The notes under the pieces: generated by a model | What the model saw: the letters and a program-made list of their open reading frames with translations, nothing else | Database searches by the model: none | What the model was told of the DNA's origin: nothing | Translations under genes and position numbers: made by a program | In this document: positions 1 through 7,152 of the stretch, piece after piece | How positions within the stretch are numbered: position 1 is the first letter of the stretch | Layout: every line of letters begins with the position of its first letter | Assembly (NCBI GenBank): GCA_905221605.1 | Contig: CAJNDS010001990.1 | Span: forward strand, 558,704 to 608,703 | Direction: 5' to 3' | DNA from: Symbiodinium natans | Lineage: Eukaryota; Sar; Dinophyceae; Suessiales; Symbiodiniaceae | Length of the DNA: 50,000 nt

Positions 1-310
1 TTTAGGATTTAGGCAAGCTTTTAGAGGGCATTGAGGGTTTTCGGGGTGTTCGGGCCTTTGGGGGCCTTTGGGGCCTTAGTAGCTGAGGGGTTTCGGACTT
101 CAGCTCCTGAGCGCTTTAGGGTTTAGGGTTTAGGGTTTTGGGGTTTAGGGTTTAGGGTTTGGGGTTTAGGGGTTGGGGCCTGTCTCGGTCCCGATCGTCC
201 CGCCGGTCTCTGTCATTTCTGTCATCCTGGCAAATGGCTTCGGGTTTAGGGTCTAGGGCTTGGGGTCTATAGGGCATAGCGGCTTGGCGTTTAGGGTTAA
301 CGGGTTTCGG
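1..310. repeat. Degenerate TTTAGGG region around the first RD exon
   Basis: Mostly TTTAGGG and variants (TTTGGGG, CTTAGGG) except for the RD exon island near 180-226. Confidence 0.7.
180..226 (-). CDS. RD-repeat micro-exon, DDRNDRDRRDDRDRDR
   Basis: Phase 0 start at atttgcCAG|GAT; ends GAGACAG|GCCCC (GC type, phase 2), the same ending as exon 6767-6800. TTTAGGG on both sides. Confidence 0.45.
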
Positions 311-1290
311 AAGTGTCGCGCGGCGACTGGGATCCTGTCATCAGCGTAAGCCGACCCCCCCCCCCCCCCCCCCCCCCCACCCTCACCCCCAGAAAAACAT
401 CTCTAAGCCAACACGCTGGCTTTCCCAAGATACGATGTCACCATACCACCTCCCCTAGAAACGCCACAGACACAGGTTGTTTCAGGTTGCCCTGTGATTT
501 TGCATACATCAAAATAAACAGTTTCAAAGGAGACTATAGATTAGGGGGCAGCTTGCAAGCATTCGGCCATGGGATCTGCAGGTGCGGCTTCGGGTTGGGG
601 TTAGCCTGCAGCACGTAGTACCAGCAACCCGGAAGACCTTCCGAAAGAACAGGGCATAAAGCAGTCAAACCTGCAGGGGCCCCCAAAAAGTTGAAGACAC
701 TTTGAAAGGGGGAATTTTCGAAGGCCTCTCAAGAGGTATGTAAGCCTTATAAAGGGTAGATAGGGGAACTACACAGAATTGCAGGAGGTCCTACAAGGAC
801 CCTGCAGGTGCCCGGAGATATCGATCTCTCTCCCCCTTTGGGCTTTGACCCATTCGATACCCCCCAAAACGCGACGAAACCTCCCAAGCAGGTACCGCTA
901 ACTTTCGGAAGCTCCCAAAACAAAAAAAGACTCAACAACAAGCGCAAATCCATCGCCACCCCCCCCCCCCCCCCCTCCCCCCCCGAAAAAAAATAAAACT
1001 CAACCCCCTTCTTCTGATCTGTGACACCTCCCCTGGCCTGCTGGACATGACGCCTACGGGCCTTCTAAAAACGAGCCTAACCCCTGAAATTCTAAACCTT
1101 GAGATGGTCCCCCTTATACTAACAGTCTTTCATCGGGATTACAACAGGGGGTACTATGATACCCGATCAAGGACTGCTAGAAAAAGGGGGGACATCCCAA
1201 ACCCTAAACCCCAAACCCTAAAACCCAAACCCTAAACCCTAAACCCCAAACCCTAAACCCTCGGAACCTATCTGAGCCTCTTGCACTTAC
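227..1290. other. Non-coding spacer
   Basis: Heptamers, two C runs and unique sequence. Short open frames here read mostly Pro or repeat-derived codons and are not convincing. Confidence 0.5.
1197..1260. repeat. CCCTAAA array
   Basis: About nine heptamers with CCCCAAA and CCCTAAAA variants; donor side of the exon at 1291-1341. Confidence 0.85.
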
Positions 1291-1341
1291 AGGCATCGAG
1301 CCCGCGCCTTCCACGTCCGCTCATCGCGAGGCGGAGCTCTC
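1291..1341 (-). CDS. Micro-exon, RAPPRDERTWKARARC
   Basis: Acceptor ctctcAG|G and the perfect consensus donor CCT|GTAAGT, the best GT donor in the window. The single open frame reads RAPPRDERTWKARARC. Array at 1197-1260 lies on the donor side, TTTAGGG from 1349 on the acceptor side. Confidence 0.5.
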
Positions 1342-1779
1342 CTGAGAGGTTTAGGGTTTAGGGTTTAGGGTTGAGGGTTTAGGGTTTAGGGTTCAGTGAT
1401 CCAGCGTTTCGGGTTGAACTAGGGTTTAGGCGTTGGGGTGTAGGATTTAAAGTTTAGGGTTTAGGGTTTAGGGTTGAGGGTTTAGGGTTGAGGGTTCAGT
1501 GGTATAGGTTTCTCCACCCAGGACGGTTTCGGCATTTAACTAGTTACTTACGTTCCTGTATGGCTTCACCCAAAACCCTGTAAACTTACAAGCCCTAAAT
1601 CCTAAACCCTATAGCCCTAAAACCCTAAACCTTACAAGCCCTAAACCCCTATGAACCCTAAACCTTATAAACCCTAATACCCAAAATACCCTCCTATAAA
1701 CCCTATAAACCTTATGAACCCTCTAAACCCTGTAAACCCCAAACCCTAAACCCCTTAACCCTACAACCCCACACCTCTA

Positions 1780-1812
1780 CTTCAGCCAGCTGTTCAGGAT
1801 TGAGGCGACATC
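1780..1812 (-). CDS. Micro-exon, DVASILNSWLK
   Basis: Eleven codons, phase 0, acceptor cagcgcacAG|GAT. The codon after AAG is TAG, so this may be a terminal exon; otherwise the donor is the GTGTGG six bases later. CCCTAAA left, TTTAGGG right. Confidence 0.4.
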
Positions 1813-2029
1813 CTGTGCGCTGCTGGCCCATCAGCGAAACCGAAAGAGGGCTTGTGGCTCCGGCTTTCGGGGCTTTAGGATAGGATCTAGGGTTCAGGGT
1901 TGAGGGTGTCGGTTTAGGGTGTAGATTTGGGGTTCAGGGTTTTGGGTTTTAGGGCTAGGGGCTTGAGGTTCTGGCTTAGGGCTTATAGGCCTAGAAGACG
2001 GCGTTTGTCTAGAGCATCTTCAGCATCGT

Positions 2030-2103
2030 CTGCACGTTGAGAGCTTCAGGTGTGTGGCAATGATGTAAGGAAGTGATGGGTGCACGACGGCCTCGGTGTA
2101 GGA
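2030..2103 (-). CDS. Candidate exon, SYTEAVVHPSLPYIIATHLK
   Basis: Opens at gcagAG|TCC. The first 20 codons are hydrophobic and protein-like; after that a second frame (ADDAEDALDKRRLLGL) reads better, so a frame change or a further splice lies inside. Bounds are rough. Confidence 0.35.
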
Positions 2104-2172
2104 CTCTGCAGTGTTTCGAAGTTCGGCCAAACCCTAAAACCTAAAGCCAGGACCCTAAACCTGTAACCCTAA

Positions 2173-2223
2173 CTCCACTGTAGCGAAGGGCACGTTGGCG
2201 TCGGGATGAAAGGCTTGGTTCTG
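2173..2223 (-). CDS. Micro-exon, QNQAFHPDANVPFATVE
   Basis: Phase 0 after a strong acceptor, gcactttttcAG|CAG. Donor unclear: GTG|GAG (GA type) or ACA|GTGGAG. The composition is that of an ordinary folded protein rather than RD-type, so it may belong to another gene. Confidence 0.42.
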
Positions 2224-2286
2224 CTGAAAAAGTGCAGAGCAGCATTCCCGATAGCCTCAAAGCTGGACCTACCTGAAACCCACAGA

Positions 2287-2489
2287 GAACCCCTAAACCC
2301 CTAAACCCCTAGACCCCTAAACCCCTAAACCCCTAAACCCCTAAACCCCTAAACCCCTAAACCCCTAAACCCCTAAACCCCTAAACCCCTAAACCCCTAA
2401 ACCCCTAAACCCCTAAACCCCTAAACCCCTAAACCCCTAAACCCCTAAACCCCTAAACCCCTAACCCCTAAACCCCTAAACCCTAAACC
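2287..2489. repeat. CCCCTAAA octamer array
   Basis: About 25 head-to-tail copies of an eight-base variant of the heptamer, almost uniform, which points to local tandem expansion of a variant unit. Confidence 0.85.
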
Positions 2490-2626
2490 CCTGAACCACT
2501 GGCCTCCAAAAGCCCAACAAGCACCCCCAACACAAAACGCCACCTTTCCGAAATGTTCAAAAGACCTCGAAAACCCCCCCTAAATCACCGCAAACGAACC
2601 AAACAACCCTAACCAAACATATAATA

Positions 2627-2705
2627 TAGGGGCCTTAGTAGTTAGAATAGGGTTTTGGGGGGTTCTCCTAGTATAACCATAAAGGAACTATCATAAGGGA
2701 AGACT
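2627..2705. repeat. Dispersed repeat (GAATAGGGTTTTGGGG), copy A
   Basis: Shared with 23658-23760 over about 80 bp (GGGGCCTTA, GAATAGGGTTTTGGGG, TATAGC/TATAACC, AAGGGA); a short piece recurs near 43903. Confidence 0.6.
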
Positions 2706-2891
2706 ACCCCTAAACCCTAAACCCTAAACCCTAAACCCTAAACCCTAAACCCTAAACCCGACCCCTTTGTTACGGCTCCTGTCTCTTTCCCGGTCGTCTC
2801 GGCGATCCCTGTCATCTCGGCGACGGTCCTCGCAGCTCTAAGGGTTTAGGGTTTAGGGTAAGTTTAGGGTTTAGGGTTTAGGGTTTAGGGT
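2706..2891. repeat. Inverted heptamer arms around RD exon 4
   Basis: CCCTAAA about seven copies (2706-2757), exon island, TTTAGGG about seven copies (2838-2891). Confidence 0.8.
2758..2828 (-). CDS. RD-repeat micro-exon 4
   Basis: Phase 0 start at ctgcgAG|GAC (an earlier acceptor would add SCE). Reads DRRRDDRDRRDDRERDRSRN, then KG. The donor could be G|GTTTAGGG from the array (used for the lower bound) or a GA donor after GAGACAG. Bracketed by CCCTAAA at 2706-2757 and TTTAGGG at 2838-2891. Confidence 0.5.
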
Positions 2892-3608
2892 GTCACAAGG
2901 GGGCTTGGAGGGTTGGGGGCTTCGCGTTTCGGGGGTTTTAACAATGGCCCACATGGGAGTTTCCCCGAAACTAGGGGTACCTTATGGGGGGTCCCTGTTA
3001 TAAGGGGATCCTACTATTTTTGGTGTATATTATGGGGGTCCGGTATTTTCGTAAACTCCCACATGCTCTGTACTGGTTTGAGGATTGAGGGTTTTGGGAA
3101 GCCTACACCCTGGCTTGTCGGAGGTGCTTGGTTTTGGGGGGTTTTACAAGGGCCTACAGTCTACTGGTATCACCCGAAGGGTTGTAGGGTTGAGGGTTGG
3201 TTTACATGGTCTCTAAAGTAACCCAAGTCTCCTCAACTCGACATGGTCCCTAGATGGAGAGGGGCGACATAGACAAGGAGCCATAAACAGTACCACGGGG
3301 AACTCCTGACCCTGAACCCTTAACCCTATCTGGAAGGTCAGGAAGCTGGATCAGAAAGCTGGGTCCGTTCCTGATCCAACTTCCTAAACTTCTGGCTATT
3401 AAGGGGCTAGGGTTTAGGTAGGGCTTCGGGTTTGGGGTTGAGGATCAGGCGTTTAGGACACCAAAAGACAAGAAAGGCCCCCCCCCCCTCCATGTGAGCT
3501 CCATGAGGGCTAACTTTGTCACACAGACATGCCAAGCCCCCGGCGCCGCCCCTGTAGGAGTCTCGGTACCTGAGTGCGGCTGGGCTTAGGGTTTAGGGTT
3601 GTTGTCAG

Positions 3609-3653
3609 GCACACAAAAGGTTGGAGCGCGACATGCGCAAGGATAGTCTGCCA
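3609..3653 (+). CDS. Plus-chain exon 1, AHKRLERDMRKDSLP
   Basis: Acceptor tgtcAG|GCA, donor CCA|GTAGCA, phase 0 at both ends. First of five plus-strand islands that join in one frame. The minus frame of this island is also open. Confidence 0.36.
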
Positions 3654-3684
3654 GTAGCATGAGACTGGCGTTTGCCTACTCGGG

Positions 3685-3932
3685 AAACCCTAAACCCTAA
3701 ACCCTAAACCCTAAACCCTAAACCCTAAACCCTAAACCCCAAACCCTAAACCCTAAAACCCTAAACCCGAAAACCCTAATAGGTTTATTCTGTTGGGAGT
3801 CCAGATAGAAGAGCTCATTGCGCCTGTACGGAGGCCTCGCAGGGCCATGCTTCAAGAGTGAAGGCTGAGTAACCCTAAACCCTAAACCCTAAACCCTAAA
3901 CCCTCAACCCTAAACCCTAAACCCTAAACCCT
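3685..3932. repeat. Two CCCTAAA arrays
   Basis: Arrays at about 3685-3775 and 3870-3932 flank plus-chain exon 2. Confidence 0.8.
3805..3857 (+). CDS. Plus-chain exon 2, IEELIAPVRRPRRAMLQ
   Basis: Acceptor gggagtccAG|ATA (phase 0), donor GA|GTGAAG (phase 2). The 151-bp intron before it ends with CCCTAAA followed by a T-rich stretch. Confidence 0.37.
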
Positions 3933-3979
3933 ATGCATCCTGAATGTTACATTCTGGCCCAAGGCATCCCTGAACTCAG

Positions 3980-4045
3980 CATCCCTCCTAAGAAGATGTT
4001 GGCTGCTGGCGCGAAAATGCAACAGGCAGAGAGCAGCCCCGGCAT
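3980..4045 (+). CDS. Plus-chain exon 3, IPPKKMLAAGAKMQQAESSP...
   Basis: Acceptor gaactcAG|C completes the phase-2 codon of exon 2 (GA+C). Donor AT|GTCGGGGTTTAGGG leaves phase 2. CCCTAAA on the left and TTTAGGG on the right, so plus-strand introns show the same inverted bracket. Confidence 0.38.
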
Positions 4046-4050
4046 GTCGG

Positions 4051-4204
4051 GGTTTAGGGTTAGGGTTTAGGGGTTTAGGGGTTTAGGGGTTTAGGGGTTT
4101 AGGGGTTTAGGGGTTTAGGTGTTTAGGGGTTTAGGGGTTTAGGGGTTTAGGGGTTTGGGGTTTAGGGTTTAGGGCTTGGGGTTTAGGGTTTAGGCTTTAG
4201 GGTT
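4051..4204. repeat. TTTAGGG and TTTAGGGG octamer array
   Basis: Heptamers change to about eleven copies of TTTAGGGG and back. The strand complement of the variant at 2287-2489, as an independent block. Confidence 0.82.
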
Positions 4205-4407
4205 GAGGGTTCCATTGCCCAACATCCACGACGGAGGGTGCAAGGCATTTGTTCCAGAGCTGTGCTCAAACGCTCGTTCCGAAAGATTGCCCCATCAACA
4301 TCCCAGACTCGAACATAGATTTTCTCACCAAGGCTTCGTTGCATGCTGGTAGTTATACGCAAAAAAAACGCATGAAATGCACAAGAGGCATCTAGATAGA
4401 CGTGCAC
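4183..4407 (-). CDS. Doubtful minus ORF, GEKIYVRVWDVDGAIFRNER
   Basis: 74 codons ending inside heptamer repeat. The part at about 4213-4345 is unlike the repeat and protein-like, and could be an exon of another minus-strand gene; an acceptor is possible at taccAG|CATGCA. Confidence 0.28.
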   Translation of the reverse strand: MHVYLDASCAFHAFFLRITTSMQRSLGEKIYVRVWDVDGAIFRNERLSTALEQMPCTLRRGCWAMEPSTLKPKP

Positions 4408-4592
4408 TTGGAACCTGAACTGGCGTCGGGTACCACGACACGATGGGACCCTTTAAAAGTAGTTCACCGACAGCCATGCCTGCATGGTTTCCGTGTAGGG
4501 TTGTTAGAGTTTAGGGTTAAGGGTTTAGGGTCTAGGTCTATAGGGTTGAGGGTTTAGGGTTTAGGGTAACTACCAGGTTTACAAAGGTTCAG

Positions 4593-4716
4593 GCGCTTCA
4601 CACCACGGTCATGCAGCCCATGGCTACAGCAATCTTCGGAATTCTCGGCTGGGAAATGGGATATTGCGGAAAGCCCACGAGATTCAGGATCGCAGGAACC
4701 AAGTTCCCAACTTCCT
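4593..4716 (+). CDS. Plus-chain exon 4 (about 41 codons)
   Basis: Acceptor aaggttcAG|G completes ATG from exon 3; the frame then runs RFTPRSCSPWLQQSSEFSAG through to SSQLP and a GTATAA donor in phase 0. A second frame (VMQPMATAIFGILGWEMGYC) is also open, so the call rests on the phase match. Confidence 0.33.
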
Positions 4717-4751
4717 GTATAAGAACCACCCGAGAGACCCTCCTAAACCCT

Positions 4752-4847
4752 AAGCCCAAAGGCTCCTATGTAGTACCTTTTTGGGGTAGTATACTAGAAT
4801 CTCCTATACCTAGCCCAAAAAGGAACTACATTGGAGCCTTTGGGTAA
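4752..4847. repeat. Inverted-repeat hairpin element
   Basis: Arms of about 34 bp (AAGCCCAAAGGCTCC at left and its near-complement ending GGAGCCTTTGGGTAAG at right) around a short AT-rich centre. MITE-like. Confidence 0.7.
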
Positions 4848-4897
4848 GCCCTAGCTTATCAACCCAAGCAACGTGGCGCTTGGGCCCCCCGCCGCTC

Positions 4898-4944
4898 GTC
4901 ATCGTAGCGCCGGTCGTAGCGCCGGTCGTTCCGGTAGTCGCCAC
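4898..4944 (-). CDS. RD/RY-repeat micro-exon 3
   Basis: Begins AG|GT, which with the phase-1 end of exon 5696-5730 gives Arg, then GDYRNDRRYDRRYDD. Donor GAC|GAGCGG (GA type, phase 0). Internally repetitive (CGGCGCTACGAC twice). Confidence 0.46.
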
Positions 4945-5064
4945 CTTACGTGGCGCGGGCTTAGGTTTACAGGTCTAAACCCTATCCCTAAACCCTAAAC
5001 CCTAAACCCTAAACCCTAGACAGAGTTTAGGATTTGCAGGGTTTAAGGCGTGGCCACATGATTA

Positions 5065-5167
5065 CAATCAAGAAGCCGCAAATGACCAAGCGCAAGCAAT
5101 CCTCCAACACCTCAGCTTGCTTCCACAATGGTGCCAACAAGAGCTTCGGGCTCTCGATTCGGAACAG
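5065..5167 (+). CDS. Plus-chain exon 5, Gln/Ala/Leu-rich helix
   Basis: Acceptor gtttaAG|GCG in phase 0, matching the end of exon 4. Reads AWPHDYNQEAANDQAQAILQ, then HLSLLPQWCQQELRALDSEQ, ending CAG|GTGTTA. The minus frame is open too, but is less protein-like. The downstream partner is not identified. Confidence 0.4.
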
Positions 5168-5173
5168 GTGTTA

Positions 5174-5241
5174 GTAAACCCTAAACCCTAAACCCTAAAC
5201 CCTAAACCCTAAAACCCTAAACCCTAAACCCTAAACCCTAA
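5174..5241. repeat. CCCTAAA array
   Basis: About nine heptamers directly after plus-chain exon 5. Confidence 0.85.
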
Positions 5242-5333
5242 GTAGCAAAAAAAGGCATCCTGTGCCCGTGCCCGCCCCATGCTTCTGCGCGAAGAGGGGC
5301 CCTTACCCATTAGGGTTTAGGGTTTAGGGTCAA

Positions 5334-5672
5334 TTGGGACCCTTTCAAGGTCAAGCTCCGAAGGTATATATGGATTTGTCATGGGTAGAAAAATCTGAGA
5401 TGAAGGACACGCAGCACAAAGTGTCCTTTCGTTGCGCCCCTCGCCCGTCTAATGCTGTTTGTTGTGTGAGGATTTGTGAGGCGTCTGTCGGGCTACAACC
5501 TGTTCTGATGCCACGCGTGATGGATGGACTCCTGTGCAGTTTCGCTGGGACGTTAACTTCCCTTCACCTTCATATTGTATTGTTTACCATCATGTTTGCC
5601 CCCTTCGTTGATTCCCTTCTTATCGCAATGAATCGCTGCATAAGTCAGTTGCTGACTTACCCAAAACCCTAA
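5334..5672 (+). other. Spacer with a doubtful 112-codon ORF
   Basis: Unique sequence without heptamers. The plus frame ends in a hydrophobic stretch (LHLHIVLFTIMFAPFVDSLL), so a membrane segment is possible, but nothing else supports a gene. Confidence 0.2.
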
Positions 5673-5695
5673 GCCGCAATTTTCAGGGCTGCTGC

Positions 5696-5730
5696 GATGG
5701 TCTCGATCCCGTCGGTGGTCGTCACGCCAC
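5696..5730 (-). CDS. RD-repeat micro-exon 2
   Basis: Starts in phase 2 (AG|G) and so joins exon 6767-6800 as R-WRDDHRRDRDH. Donor is C|GCAGCA (GC type, phase 1). A plus-strand acceptor (attttcAG|GGC) with an open frame is a rival reading. Confidence 0.45.
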
Positions 5731-6648
5731 CTGGCCGGAACGGACCGCGCTAAGCCACCCTGACGCCCCACGCGGAAATTGGGTTTAGGGTTTAGGGTGT
5801 TCCTTGAAACCCTGTGTAATATCTTCAACCTAATAAGGGAAAGCAGAACATCTCCCAAGGGCCTGGCTAGTAAAGGCTTAGATTGCCAAACCCTGAACTC
5901 CGGATCCCAAACCTGCTCTCAAGGGTCGAGGGCTTAGGGTCGAGGGCTATGCCCGCGGGCCAGGGGGTTGACGGGCAGTAGAGGATTTAGGAGGATTTAG
6001 GGTTTCGAGAGTCCGAAGGAAGGTCTCGCGTAGGATATCTGCCGGCGCCAGTCCTCTGTGCAGTGCTGGGCTCTCTGGCCGCTTCTCGCGCAGCCCTAAT
6101 CCCCAAATCCTAAGCCCTAAACCCTAACCCTAAACCCGAAACGATTTAGGAGTTTAGGGATTCAGAGTCTCGCCATTTTTGGAGCTGTGCTGTAGAGATT
6201 GTGTAAAACAAAGCATGCTACTTGTGGTCCCCATGCAACCGAAACCTTTGAAGAGAAACATCAGCTGTTCCTTTCGAACAGATGGGGCGCGGAAGGGAGC
6301 AGGTAGGATTGGGCCCCCCTGGGCCGAAAACACTGCAAGGACACTCGGGTGGAGGGTTTAGGATTTACGGTTTATAGGGGCAGACCCGGGCCAAATTTAG
6401 AAAACCGGGCGAGGAGAATACATGATAGCTGCTCGAACTACTCGGCCCCCAAATAACCCCCAAGCTGAGTTCCCTTCGCCGCAAGTCCGCAAGGCCCCGT
6501 TTCAGAGACTCCTGCCCGCGCCCTGTTGAAGGAGCTTTTGCACAATCACCCCACCCCCCCCTCCCCACATGAGGTAATTAAAGTCTAACTACCCCCCCCC
6601 CCCCACACCGGGGGCAAGGCAAGCCGTGTAGCCAAGCAGCTAGATCCC

Positions 6649-6720
6649 TAAACCCCTAACCCCTAACCCCTAACCCCTAAACCCTAAACCCTAAACCCTA
6701 ACCCCTAAACCCTAAACCCT
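6649..6720. repeat. CCCTAA/CCCTAAA array
   Basis: Mixed CCCCTAA and CCCTAAA units on the donor side of RD exon 1. Confidence 0.8.
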
Positions 6721-6766
6721 GTGCGCTAAACCTCCAGGGTTGCTTGCTTTGGAGCATGGGAAGTGC

Positions 6767-6800
6767 CTGTCTCGGTACCGATCGTGGTCGTCACGCCGGT
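6767..6800 (-). CDS. RD-repeat micro-exon 1
   Basis: Reads DRRDDHDRYRDR across its splice points. Acceptor aactccAG|AC, donor GAGACAG|GCACTT (GC type, phase 2). The last 20 or so bases closely resemble the end of the exon at 180-226. CCCTAAA array on the left, degenerate TTTAGGG on the right. Confidence 0.48.
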
Positions 6801-6879
6801 CTGGAGTTCTCCGCCTGGTTGGGGGGTTTGGGGTTGAGGGTTTGAGGCCTAGGGCCTAAACCCTAAACCCTAAACCCTA

Positions 6880-7085
6880 TGCGGAGCTGCAGTTTGTATT
6901 CAGGAATTGTGTTGAGGTTTAAAGGAAAAGGGTCAATGTGCCCGATGATATTAATGGCTCAAGACTGGGCCATGCGCCTGGTAGCAGAAAGAAACCTCGT
7001 GTGTCTGGTGTTTGCTGGTTGGTTCAGGGTGAAACCTCTGGCGACTGTTAGGGTTGATTCCTTTCCCCTTTCGGTTGCCCCCGTA
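6880..7085 (+). repeat. 5' LTR
   Basis: 206 bp, starting TGCGGAGCTG and ending CCCCCGTA. Identical to the 3' LTR except for two transitions near the middle (GCAGAAAG/GCAAAAAG and GTCTGG/GTTTGG). Contains TGGCTCAAG about 80 bases in. Confidence 0.88.
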
Positions 7086-7097
7086 GGTTATGAGCCC
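7086..7097 (+). promoter_or_regulatory. Primer-binding site, initiator tRNA-Met anticodon arm
   Basis: GGTTATGAGCCC directly follows the LTR. Its complement, GGGCTCATAACC, is the anticodon stem-loop of initiator tRNA-Met (CAT anticodon), not the tRNA 3' end. Known copia elements prime from a cleaved half of this tRNA at the same region. Confidence 0.72.
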
Positions 7098-7152
7098 AAA
7101 TTAGGTTCCCTGCGGTTAAGGGTTTTCTTGAGGTTTTTGGGATCAAGAAGCA

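Noticed and set aside
313-618. Pro-rich plus ORF
   Set aside because: Its start is made of a C homopolymer and the rest has no protein-like character.
2287-2489. CRISPR array
   Set aside because: Units are contiguous eight-base repeats with no spacers.
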